Counted from the first letter of the stretch, positions 6,646 through 13,327 are shown. The stretch: DNA of 13,327 nt from Candidatus Pelagibacterales bacterium (GCA_016777745.1 JADHQX010000023.1:1-13327), one strand, 5' to 3'. The notes: generated by a model from the letters alone, not told the origin. Translations and numbers: made by a program.

Positions 6646-8136
6646 ATGGCTCTAAGTTTCGAAGAAGTAATAAATGCTAAAAACTCTATTAGCATTAAAA
6701 ACCAAGCATTTATAAATGGAAAATATGTAAACTCGGTATCAGGAAAGGTATTTGAAGATTTCTCACCAGTTGATGGAAAATTAGTAACTTCTGTTGCTGA
6801 GTGCGATATTGAAGATATTAATAATGCTGTAAAAGCTGCAAGAGCTGTTTTTGAAAAAGGTTCCTGGTCACGTATGGCACCTAATAAAAGAAAAAAAATT
6901 CTTTTTAAATTAGCTGACCTAATGAAAAAAAATATCCTAGAGCTTGGTATCCTTGAAACACTGGACATGGGTAAGCCTATATCTGCGGCTACTGGAGATA
7001 TAGCAGCTTGCATAAATTGCTTAAATTGGTACGCCGAAGCTATAGATAAGATCTATGATGACGTTGCTCCTACAAGAGATAATATTATTGCAATGATTAC
7101 CAAAGAGCCTCTAGGTGTTGTTGGTGCAGTAACTCCATGGAACTACCCATTACTAATGGCATTTTGGAAGATTGCTCCTGCATTAGCAACAGGGAATAGT
7201 TTTATTCTAAAGCCAGCTGAACAATCTCCACTTTCTGCATTAAAAGTTTCTGAGCTTGCTATGGAAGCTGGAGTACCTGAAGGTGTATTTAATGTCGTAC
7301 CTGGATTTGGACCAACTGCTGGAAAAGCTTTAGGTATGCATATGGATGTAGATAAATTAGGCTTTACAGGCTCTACAGAAGTTGGAAAATTATTTTTAAA
7401 GTACTCAGGAGACTCAAATATGAAAAGAGTATCTCTTGAATGTGGTGGAAAATCTCCAAATATAATATTTGCAGATGCACCAGACTTAGATTTAGCTGCA
7501 AAACAAGCAGCTGATGGAATGTTTTTTAATAGTGGTCAAGTATGTGATGCGCCTTCAAGACTGCTAATAGAAAAATCTGTAAAAGATGAATTTTTAGAGA
7601 AACTAGTTCAATATAGTAAGCCTTGGATGCCAGCTGATCCATTTCAACCAGAAACTTCGATGGGATCAATGGTGGATGAAAATCAAACATCAAGAGTCCT
7701 AAGTTATATAGAAAATGGAAAATCAGAAGGTGCAAATCTTATTACTGGTGGTCAACAAGTGAAAAAAGATTCGGGAGGTTACTATATTGCACCGACTATT
7801 TTTGAAGGTGTCAAAAATGATATGAAGATTGCCAAAGAAGAAATTTTTGGACCAGTGCTTTGCGCTATTGACTTTGACGGCGAAGACCAAGCTTTAGAAA
7901 TAGCAAATGATACTGATTATGGCTTAAATGCAATTATTTGGTCTAATGATTTAAATAAAGTTCATAAACTTGCTAAGCGAATTAAAAGTGGTAAAGTTTT
8001 AGTTAATAGTATGAGTGATGGAGATATGTCTGTACCTCACGGAGGTTACAAACAATCAGGCTTTGGAAGAGATAAATCAATTGAAGCTATGGGACAGTAC
8101 ACTCAAACTAAACTTACATGGATTGAGTTAAAGTAA
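6646..8136 (+). CDS. NAD(P)-dependent aldehyde dehydrogenase, PuuC-like
   Basis: This cytoplasmic ALDH-superfamily enzyme oxidises an aldehyde to its acid with NAD(P). Conserved positions are present: PWNYP (Asn166), ILKPAEQSP (Lys189), the cofactor loop GFTGSTEVG (239-247), the general base Glu265 in LECGGKSPN, the nucleophile Cys300 in SGQVCDAPSR, and KEEIFGPVL near 397. Length (496) and the ending GDMSVPHGGYKQSGFGRDKS closely resemble PuuC (gamma-glutamyl-gamma-aminobutyraldehyde dehydrogenase) and the related guanidinobutyraldehyde enzymes, so an omega-amino or quaternary-ammonium aldehyde is a likely substrate. The 4-trimethylaminobutyraldehyde of carnitine synthesis is possible given the dioxygenase gene downstream, but the sequence alone does not settle this. 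It opens the run that ends at 12064, has the best Shine-Dalgarno in the window, and precedes the HAD gene by 8 bp. Substrate uncertain, family certain. Confidence 0.93.
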   Translation: MALSFEEVINAKNSISIKNQAFINGKYVNSVSGKVFEDFSPVDGKLVTSVAECDIEDINNAVKAARAVFEKGSWSRMAPNKRKKILFKLADLMKKNILELGILETLDMGKPISAATGDIAACINCLNWYAEAIDKIYDDVAPTRDNIIAMITKEPLGVVGAVTPWNYPLLMAFWKIAPALATGNSFILKPAEQSPLSALKVSELAMEAGVPEGVFNVVPGFGPTAGKALGMHMDVDKLGFTGSTEVGKLFLKYSGDSNMKRVSLECGGKSPNIIFADAPDLDLAAKQAADGMFFNSGQVCDAPSRLLIEKSVKDEFLEKLVQYSKPWMPADPFQPETSMGSMVDENQTSRVLSYIENGKSEGANLITGGQQVKKDSGGYYIAPTIFEGVKNDMKIAKEEIFGPVLCAIDFDGEDQALEIANDTDYGLNAIIWSNDLNKVHKLAKRIKSGKVLVNSMSDGDMSVPHGGYKQSGFGRDKSIEAMGQYTQTKLTWIELK

Positions 8137-8144
8137 GCATATCT

Positions 8145-8843
8145 ATGTCATCAAGTACTGCTAAGATTAAGGTAGATGTACCACCACCAGTACATGAAGA
8201 TGTCTTAAAGCAATTAAGCAAACTATCATTAGACCCAGGTAAACCGCTATTTATATCAGATGCAGATGAAGTAATACTAGACTTTCTTGGATCATTTGAA
8301 AAATATCTATTAGCTCATAAACTCAAATTTGATCTTTCTACTTACTCATTATTTGGCAATATATTAAAAATCGATAATGATGAACCAATTTCTAAAGAAG
8401 AAGTAACTAAACATCTTGATAATTTTTTTGACCTAAATACTAAAGATATGAATATTGTTCCCGGCGCATTTGAAAATTTAAAAAAAATTGAAGCTGAACT
8501 TAACTTTCAAATAATTATATTAACTAATATTCCAGTTAAACGGAGACAAGATAGGATATATTGCTTTAAGAAAAATAATTTAGATTACCCTATTATAACA
8601 AATATTAATTCAAAGGGCCCTACAATTAAAAAAATAATATCTAATTTTAAAAATAAAGTGTTTTTTGTAGATGATATGGTATTTAACTTAAAATCTGCAA
8701 ATACAGAAGTCCCTAATGTTAAATTAATACATTACGTATCTGATAAAAGACTAGCCAGATTGATAAAAACGCCAGAAGATATCTCTACAAAAGCTGATAC
8801 TTGGGAAGAAATTTATATTTACTTAAAAAATGAATTGGCTTAA
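8145..8843 (+). CDS. Uncharacterised HAD-superfamily protein, probable phosphatase
   Basis: This 232-residue soluble protein shows the haloacid-dehalogenase (HAD) motifs in order. Motif I is FISDADEV with nucleophile Asp39 and acid/base Asp41. Motif II is IIILTNIP with Thr127. Lys158 is a likely motif III lysine, and motif IV VFFVDDMVFN has Asp176-Asp177. The roughly 85 residues between motifs I and II leave room for a small C1-type cap. A Pro-rich N-terminal lead of about 35 residues (KVDVPPPVHEDV) precedes the core. Full motifs imply phosphomonoesterase or related activity, but I do not recognise a substrate. It starts 8 bp after the aldehyde dehydrogenase and overlaps the phosphodiesterase by 14 bp, so all three are probably expressed together. 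An inferred role is dephosphorylating something the phosphodiesterase releases. Phosphonatase or nucleotidase activity cannot be excluded. Confidence 0.8.
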   Translation: MSSSTAKIKVDVPPPVHEDVLKQLSKLSLDPGKPLFISDADEVILDFLGSFEKYLLAHKLKFDLSTYSLFGNILKIDNDEPISKEEVTKHLDNFFDLNTKDMNIVPGAFENLKKIEAELNFQIIILTNIPVKRRQDRIYCFKKNNLDYPIITNINSKGPTIKKIISNFKNKVFFVDDMVFNLKSANTEVPNVKLIHYVSDKRLARLIKTPEDISTKADTWEEIYIYLKNELA

Positions 8844-9510
8844 TAAACTTCCCATTGCGCATAGAGGACTTCATAGTAATGCTAACAACATATATGAAAA
8901 TACTAAAGAATCATTTTTGGCAGCAGTAAATGAAAATTATGCGATTGAATGTGATGTAGTATTATCAAAAGATCATGAGGTAGTAGTATTCCATGATGAA
9001 AATTTAAAAAGACTTTGTAACTTAGATAAAAATGTATCTAGCTTAACAATGAATGAATTAAGAAGTCTAAAAATCTATGAAAGCAATTCAAATATAATTT
9101 CATTGGATGAAATGCTACATGTTGTGAGTGCACATGTTCCAATAATAATAGAAATAAAAGGAAAATTTACTCCATTTATAGAGGAAAGAATTCAAGAAAT
9201 TATTAGGTCGTATAGAGGACCTATAGCATTAAAAACATTTAATTTGAAATCAGTAGAATGGTTGATTAAATTTTTACCGTATGTTTACAAAGGCTTAGTT
9301 ATTGATTCAAATACTAATAATTTTGAAGCAATTTTAGATTTGAACATAGATTTTGTATCATGCGATATTGAATTTATTGAATCAAATTTGGTTGATAGAA
9401 TGAAAAAAAAGGGCTTACCTATAATCACTTGGACAGTTGATAATGAAGATAAAAAAAAGAAGGCTAATTTAATTGCAGATAATATAATTTTTGAGAATAT
9501 AAGACCATAA
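8830..9510 (+). CDS. Glycerophosphodiester phosphodiesterase family protein
   Basis: GDPD enzymes hydrolyse glycerophosphodiesters (deacylated phospholipids such as glycerophosphocholine) to sn-glycerol 3-phosphate and an alcohol. The TIM-barrel signature is intact: AHRG with His11 and Arg12, YENT with Glu23, IECDV with Glu40 and Asp42, FHDENL with His55, and IEIKGKF with Glu108 and Lys110. The end of the barrel shows PIITWTVDNEDK. It has 226 residues and no signal peptide, so it is the cytoplasmic UgpQ-like type. PIAHRGLH near the start is typical of the alphaproteobacterial version. The ATG overlaps the HAD gene by 14 bases in another frame, and panC starts immediately after its stop. The product could feed PlsY or, if dephosphorylated, supply phosphate. 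Family is firm; substrate is unknown. Confidence 0.92.
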   Translation: MNWLNKLPIAHRGLHSNANNIYENTKESFLAAVNENYAIECDVVLSKDHEVVVFHDENLKRLCNLDKNVSSLTMNELRSLKIYESNSNIISLDEMLHVVSAHVPIIIEIKGKFTPFIEERIQEIIRSYRGPIALKTFNLKSVEWLIKFLPYVYKGLVIDSNTNNFEAILDLNIDFVSCDIEFIESNLVDRMKKKGLPIITWTVDNEDKKKKANLIADNIIFENIRP

Positions 9511-10350
9511 ATGATAGTTAAAAAAAATGTAAGTTCCATAGAACAATACCTAAAACAAAGAAGGGTTAATTTAAGAAAAAAAATAGCATTTATACCTACA
9601 ATGGGTGCATTACATGAAGGTCATTTATCTTTAATTAAGCTTGCTAAGGACAAAGGGCGGTATGTAGTTGTGAGTATTTATGTAAATCCATTACAATTTG
9701 CTCCAAATGAAGATTTTTCTGAATATCCAAGAACATTAAAGAGTGACTTAGAAAAATTAAAAAAAATATCTGTTGATCTAGTCTTCACACCAGCAACTAA
9801 AGATATTTCTGAATATACTCACCAGAATTATTCATTTAAAACATTTGGATTAGAAAAAAAATTATGCGGTAAATTTCGTCCAAACCACTACTTAGGTGTG
9901 TCAGAAATAGTGTTAAAGTTTTTATCCATTATAAATCCTGATTTTGCCTATTTTGGAGAAAAAGATTATCAGCAATATATTTTTATAGAGAGAATTGTAA
10001 AACAAACAATCTTAAAAACAAAAATTATAATGGGTAAGACCATTAGAGATAAAGATGGTTTAGCGTTATCATCTAGAAATAAATATCTTAGTGAGAACGA
10101 AAAGAAAATAGCAAAATATATTTATAAATATTTGAAACAATCAAGACTATTGATTAAAAAAGGCCAATTAATATCTACAGTATTAAAAAAACAGAAAGAT
10201 GATATGCTTAAGCTTGGTTTTTCTAAGATTGAGTACCTTGAAGTAAAAGATAACAATTTAAAAAAATCAAATTTACCTCATAATAAATCAAGAATATTTA
10301 TTGCTGCTAAAATAAACAATATTCGTTTAATTGATAATATTTTAATATAA
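9511..10350 (+). CDS. panC: Pantothenate synthetase (pantoate--beta-alanine ligase)
   Basis: PanC joins pantoate and beta-alanine with ATP, via pantoyl-adenylate, to give pantothenate, the precursor of coenzyme A. The 279-residue protein has the nucleotidyltransferase motif PTMGALHEGHLSLI with His35 and His38, then VSIYVNPLQFAPNEDF, FGEKDYQQ, and the KMSKS-like region IRDKDGLALSSRNKYLS, all in the normal order and spacing. The ATG follows the stop of the phosphodiesterase gene with no gap, which suggests translational coupling; no Shine-Dalgarno sequence is seen. The usual partner panB is not in the window, so pantoate must come from elsewhere in the genome or from outside the cell. The C-terminal third is strongly Lys-enriched, in keeping with genome-wide AT bias. 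Confidence 0.96.
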   Translation: MIVKKNVSSIEQYLKQRRVNLRKKIAFIPTMGALHEGHLSLIKLAKDKGRYVVVSIYVNPLQFAPNEDFSEYPRTLKSDLEKLKKISVDLVFTPATKDISEYTHQNYSFKTFGLEKKLCGKFRPNHYLGVSEIVLKFLSIINPDFAYFGEKDYQQYIFIERIVKQTILKTKIIMGKTIRDKDGLALSSRNKYLSENEKKIAKYIYKYLKQSRLLIKKGQLISTVLKKQKDDMLKLGFSKIEYLEVKDNNLKKSNLPHNKSRIFIAAKINNIRLIDNILI

Positions 10351-10367
10351 ATTATGATATAAATATA

Positions 10368-10991
10368 GTGAGATGGAAAATATCTAATAGTTTAGAAGAT
10401 TATGATTCTACAATCAATTTTATGGAGTCAGAAATTATAAAGATTAAGAATGATCAGTTAGATGATCTTACTTGGCTATTAGAATACCCTTCCCTATATA
10501 CAGCTGGCTTAACTGCAAATTCAACAGATTTATTAGATAAAGATAAATTTCCTGTATATCAATCAAAGCGTGGTGGAAAATATACATATCATGGTCCAGG
10601 GCAAAGTATTGTGTACCCTTTGATTAATTTAAATAAGAGAGAAAAAGATATAAACAAATATATTTCTAATTTAGAGTTGGTAATTATAGGTATTCTTCAA
10701 GATATTGGGATTAAAGGTGAAACAAATAAAAATCATCATGGAATATTTGTAAAAAAGAAAAACAATCAAAACTATAAAATAGCAAGTATTGGATGTAGAT
10801 TCAAAAATTGGGTAAGTTATCATGGTTTTAGCATTAATCGGAATCCCAACCTAGAGCACTACAGTGGTATTAACCCATGTGGACTAGACAATAAAAATGT
10901 GACCAGTATTGAAGATTTAGGTAAAAATGTAACAAAGAATGAATTAGATATTGCAATTAAAGAAAATTTAATAAAAATATTAAATATATGA
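10368..10991 (+). CDS. lipB: Octanoyl-[ACP]:protein N-octanoyltransferase (lipoate biosynthesis)
   Basis: LipB moves octanoyl groups from acyl carrier protein to the lipoyl domains of pyruvate and 2-oxoglutarate dehydrogenases and the glycine cleavage H protein, where LipA then inserts sulfur. The 207-residue protein has RGGKYTYHGPGQ (68-79, with His75), the catalytic lysine at 137 in YKIASIGCR, the SYHGFSINRNPNL segment, and the acyl-thioester cysteine at 171 in INPCG. The start is GTG at 10368: the nearest upstream ATG (10354) is followed at once by a stop, and the later ATG at 10373 is out of frame. No Shine-Dalgarno sequence is present. It lies 17 bp after panC and shares an ATGA overlap with the dioxygenase gene, fitting one operon. 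The role is firm. Confidence 0.95.
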   Translation: MRWKISNSLEDYDSTINFMESEIIKIKNDQLDDLTWLLEYPSLYTAGLTANSTDLLDKDKFPVYQSKRGGKYTYHGPGQSIVYPLINLNKREKDINKYISNLELVIIGILQDIGIKGETNKNHHGIFVKKKNNQNYKIASIGCRFKNWVSYHGFSINRNPNLEHYSGINPCGLDNKNVTSIEDLGKNVTKNELDIAIKENLIKILNI

Positions 10992-12064
10992 AATGTTCAA
11001 TAGTTAAAAATAAAAATACTAATTATTTAAGATTAGAAATCAGAAATAAAATATATAAATTTTCACCAATATGGTTAATTGAACACAGTTCAGATATAAC
11101 TATAAGAGACAAGCAAACAAATCAACTATTAATAGAGGCGGCTGAGTTAGATTTAAATCTGAAAATCAATAAATTTAAAATTAATAAAAGTATATTAAGT
11201 ATTAGTTTTAGCAATAACTTTGAACATGACTACAAAATTAATGATCTTATAGCTCCAAAAGAATACCCTAAGAAAACTTTGTGGAACAGTTCTTTAAAAA
11301 AGATACCACAATATAATTTTAAAAAATTTAACCAAAACTTATTAAAAGATGTTTTAAATGCAGTTGATGAGTATGGTTTTTGCTTAATAAAAAATATGCC
11401 CACAACAAAAAATGGTATACATGCTTTAACAAAGCATATTGGTCCTATTAAAGAGACAAATTGGGGAAATATTGCAGATATAAAGAATATTAAGAAAGCT
11501 TACGACTTAACAATGACTGAAAGAGCTTTGGAAAATCATACCGATAATCCATATAGATTTCCAACTCAAGGCTATATATTTCTTCATTGCATTAAAAATA
11601 GTGATGTCGGAGGTGAAAACACATTGGCTGATGGCTTTAATATTGCGAAACAAATTAAAAGCAAAAATATTGAGATGTTCAATATTTTAAAAAGTTTTAA
11701 AACTTTCTTCCAATATAAAGATAAAGATACAATCTTAGAAAATTATTGTTCGTTAATAGAGACTGATTATGAAGATAATATTGTTCAAGTTCGATACAAT
11801 AATCGGACAGAAATTATTCCTTATGATGATTTATGTGAAATAAATAAATACACTGAAGCCAGAAGTAAGTTTTGGAAGTTAATAAAAAGTAAAGTTAATA
11901 ATATTACAATTAAACAAACCTCTGGAGATATGATAATAATGGATAACTATAGAGTTTTACATGGCAGATCAAAATATAAAGATATAAAAAATCAAAGATA
12001 TTTTAGGCAGGGTTACTTAGATAGAGATATACTCCAAAGCAAACTTAAAACCTTGGCACAATAA
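10988..12064 (+). CDS. Gamma-butyrobetaine hydroxylase-like Fe(II)/2-oxoglutarate dioxygenase
   Basis: The 358-residue protein has the two-domain layout of gamma-butyrobetaine hydroxylase (BBOX): a small N-terminal domain (about 1-90, with IWLIEH where BBOX has VWLRDN) and a TauD-type catalytic domain (about 105-350). Iron ligands are His184 and Asp186 in ENHTDNPYR and His325 in VLHGRSKY; Arg337 is the likely 2-oxoglutarate contact. LHCIKNSDVGGENTLADGFN closely follows BBOX (LHCIKQ..GG....DGFN). Trp159 and Tyr172 fall near BBOX aromatic-cage positions, so a trimethylammonium substrate is plausible. BBOX makes carnitine from gamma-butyrobetaine; trimethyllysine dioxygenase and the trimethylaminoethylphosphonate dioxygenase TmpA are close relatives and remain alternatives. 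The N-terminal zinc cysteines are missing. Its ATGA overlap with lipB implies coupled translation. The gene ends one base short of the convergent carboxylase gene. Confidence 0.85.
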   Translation: MKCSIVKNKNTNYLRLEIRNKIYKFSPIWLIEHSSDITIRDKQTNQLLIEAAELDLNLKINKFKINKSILSISFSNNFEHDYKINDLIAPKEYPKKTLWNSSLKKIPQYNFKKFNQNLLKDVLNAVDEYGFCLIKNMPTTKNGIHALTKHIGPIKETNWGNIADIKNIKKAYDLTMTERALENHTDNPYRFPTQGYIFLHCIKNSDVGGENTLADGFNIAKQIKSKNIEMFNILKSFKTFFQYKDKDTILENYCSLIETDYEDNIVQVRYNNRTEIIPYDDLCEINKYTEARSKFWKLIKSKVNNITIKQTSGDMIIMDNYRVLHGRSKYKDIKNQRYFRQGYLDRDILQSKLKTLAQ

Positions 12065-12065
12065 A

Positions 12066-13327
12066 TTATTTAAAAGTCATTAAGACTTCATCGGTACTTA
12101 CACTAGAGCTTTCCTCTATGAAAATATCATCTACAGTACAGTCTTTCTCACTTTTTAATATATTTTCCATTTTCATAGCCTCAATAACCACTAATTCCTC
12201 ACCTTGTTTTACAAGTTGTCCTTTTTTGACACCAACTGATTTAATAAGTCCTGGCATTGGAGAAATAAGCTTTTTAGATAAATCTTCGAGTTTAATCTCA
12301 GGCATATACGCAAATAAATCATAGTTTTTATCCGGTGTTACAACTAACTTTAAACTACAGTCTTCAATAGTTAATGAATATTGATTAAAATTATGAATCT
12401 TATTTACTTTAATAAAACATAATTCATCCTCTATATTTAAAGACATTATTTTTTGATTAATCTTCCATTTTGAGCTCAAGGTAATTTCTTTGCTCTTGTC
12501 GATAAGAGTCATTAAAGCATTATCACTACTAATATTATCTAGTTTAACTTTAAAATTAGATAATGTTTTTTCTGAAATTACTGAAAAATTAGAGCTATTA
12601 TTTTTTTTATTTATTTTTTTATAAATAAATATTGCCGCATGATGAAATTTATTTATCAATGATTTATTTAGACCATAATTATGAGAATATCCCTTTGGAT
12701 AATTTTTTTTAATAAAATTAGTTGTTATATTTCCATTTTTGAAATCTTTATTTTTTAAAGTAGAAATTAAAAATGCTATATTGTGATCAACTCCTGTTAT
12801 ATAGTATTGTTGTAAAGCATTTATCATAGAGTCAATTGCTTTTAATCTTGTGCTAGCATGAACCGCTAATTTTGAAATCATTGGATCATAAAAAATACTA
12901 ATATCAGACCCAGAAGAAACACCTGTATCATTTCTAACAACCTCATTTAAAGACGTTTGTTGCGGTTCATGGTATTCAATAATTCTTCCGATTGACGGCA
13001 AGAAATCTTTTAGAGGATCTTCAGCATAAATTCTTGACTCAACTGACCATCCTTTTAAAGAAATATCTTTTTGTTTTAAGTTAAGTTTTTTTCCATCGGC
13101 ACAGTTAATCATTTGTTCAACAAGATCAACGCCTGTAACTAATTCTGTAACGGGATGTTCAACTTGAAGTCGCGTATTCATTTCTAAGAAATAAAAATTT
13201 TTCTCTCCATCTACAACAAATTCAACTGTTCCAGCTGAGTCATACTTAACTTCTTTTGCAAGTTTAAGAGCTTGTTCAGCCATTTCATTTCTAAGCTTTT
13301 CATCTACAAAAGAAGATGGGCATTCTT
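12066..13327 (-). CDS. pccA: Propionyl-CoA carboxylase alpha (biotin carboxylase/BCCP) subunit, 5'-truncated by the window edge
   Basis: The reading frame stays open to the right edge (ECPSSFVDEKLRNEM precedes the in-frame ATG at 13283), so about 245 N-terminal residues lie outside. What remains is the end of the biotin carboxylase domain, with YFLEMNTRLQVEHPVTE (about 13140-13195) holding Mg-ATP glutamates and the RIYAEDP motif. A divergent, Lys/Asn-rich linker or BT domain follows (roughly 12330-12760), then the biotin carrier domain with SPMPG and EAMKMEN; the biotinyl lysine codon is 12171-12173, 34 codons before the end. MKMENIL and the carrier sequence are most like PccA, which carboxylates biotin for propionyl-CoA to methylmalonyl-CoA conversion. 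Methylcrotonyl-, geranyl- or acetyl-CoA carboxylase alpha chains are less likely. The beta subunit is not in the window. Confidence 0.85.
   Translation of the reverse strand, partial: ECPSSFVDEKLRNEMAEQALKLAKEVKYDSAGTVEFVVDGEKNFYFLEMNTRLQVEHPVTELVTGVDLVEQMINCADGKKLNLKQKDISLKGWSVESRIYAEDPLKDFLPSIGRIIEYHEPQQTSLNEVVRNDTGVSSGSDISIFYDPMISKLAVHASTRLKAIDSMINALQQYYITGVDHNIAFLISTLKNKDFKNGNITTNFIKKNYPKGYSHNYGLNKSLINKFHHAAIFIYKKINKKNNSSNFSVISEKTLSNFKVKLDNISSDNALMTLIDKSKEITLSSKWKINQKIMSLNIEDELCFIKVNKIHNFNQYSLTIEDCSLKLVVTPDKNYDLFAYMPEIKLEDLSKKLISPMPGLIKSVGVKKGQLVKQGEELVVIEAMKMENILKSEKDCTVDDIFIEESSSVSTDEVLMTFK

Noticed and set aside
6633..7013. A 126-codon open frame on the minus strand opposite the start of the aldehyde dehydrogenase
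   Set aside because: It mirrors a well-conserved gene on the plus strand and resembles no known protein; it is a shadow frame.
8145..8843. HAD protein as a phosphonoacetaldehyde hydrolase partner of a TmpA-like dioxygenase
   Set aside because: Its motifs are generic for HAD proteins, and I see no PhnX-specific lysine signature. The HD-domain partner (TmpB) of that pathway is absent from the window. Kept only as a remote alternative.
1..13327. tRNA, rRNA, CRISPR array, insertion sequence, attachment site or defence gene cluster
   Set aside because: Nothing with cloverleaf-like, repeat-spacer, transposase or terminal-repeat structure was seen. The sequence is almost fully accounted for by conserved genes.

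Overview
The window is a strongly AT-rich (roughly 30% G+C by eye), densely packed bacterial chromosome segment. Proteins are rich in Lys, Asn and Ile, gaps are few and short (the longest is 86 bp), and neighbouring genes often overlap or touch. The standard bacterial code fits: TGA is used as a stop and TGG for Trp. The gatC/ruvX divergence, the RuvX sequence type (NMDGSEG, FWDERLSS) and the order ruvX-pyrB-plsY-topA point to an alphaproteobacterium. Size and composition suggest a streamlined, marine-type lineage such as SAR11 or the AEGEAN-169/HIMB59 group. The lineage is an inference from gene order and remembered family sequences, not from a search.

Layout. Positions 1-1855, minus strand: the tRNA-amidotransferase operon gatC-gatA-gatB, with only the first 29 codons of gatB inside the window. 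Positions 1856-1914: a 59-bp divergent promoter region. Positions 1915-3926, plus strand: ruvX-pyrB-plsY, tightly linked. Positions 3927-4012: a gap with a consensus -35 box in front of topA (4013-6592). Positions 6646-12064, plus strand: a probable single transcription unit of a PuuC-type aldehyde dehydrogenase, an uncharacterised HAD-fold protein, a glycerophosphodiester phosphodiesterase, panC, lipB and a gamma-butyrobetaine-hydroxylase-like 2-oxoglutarate dioxygenase. Positions 12066-13327, minus strand: the C-terminal part of a biotin-dependent acyl-CoA carboxylase alpha subunit, most like PccA, convergent with the dioxygenase and separated from it by one base.

How the genes work together. 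The left half is housekeeping: glutaminyl-tRNA formation, pyrimidine and phospholipid synthesis, DNA topology and RNA/DNA processing. The right half mixes cofactor supply (pantothenate for CoA, lipoyl transfer, a biotin enzyme) with catabolic or salvage enzymes (aldehyde oxidation, glycerophosphodiester hydrolysis, a carnitine-type hydroxylase, propionyl-CoA carboxylation). The aldehyde dehydrogenase and the dioxygenase could be consecutive or near-consecutive carnitine-pathway steps. The HAD protein and the phosphodiesterase could together release phosphate from glycerophosphodiesters. Both links are hypotheses.

I found no mobile element, CRISPR array, tRNA, rRNA, phage gene or defence system. 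I see no clear undescribed system. The best leads are the uncharacterised HAD gene coupled to the phosphodiesterase, the dioxygenase without its zinc cysteines, and the absence of pyrC and dprA from an otherwise conserved gene block.
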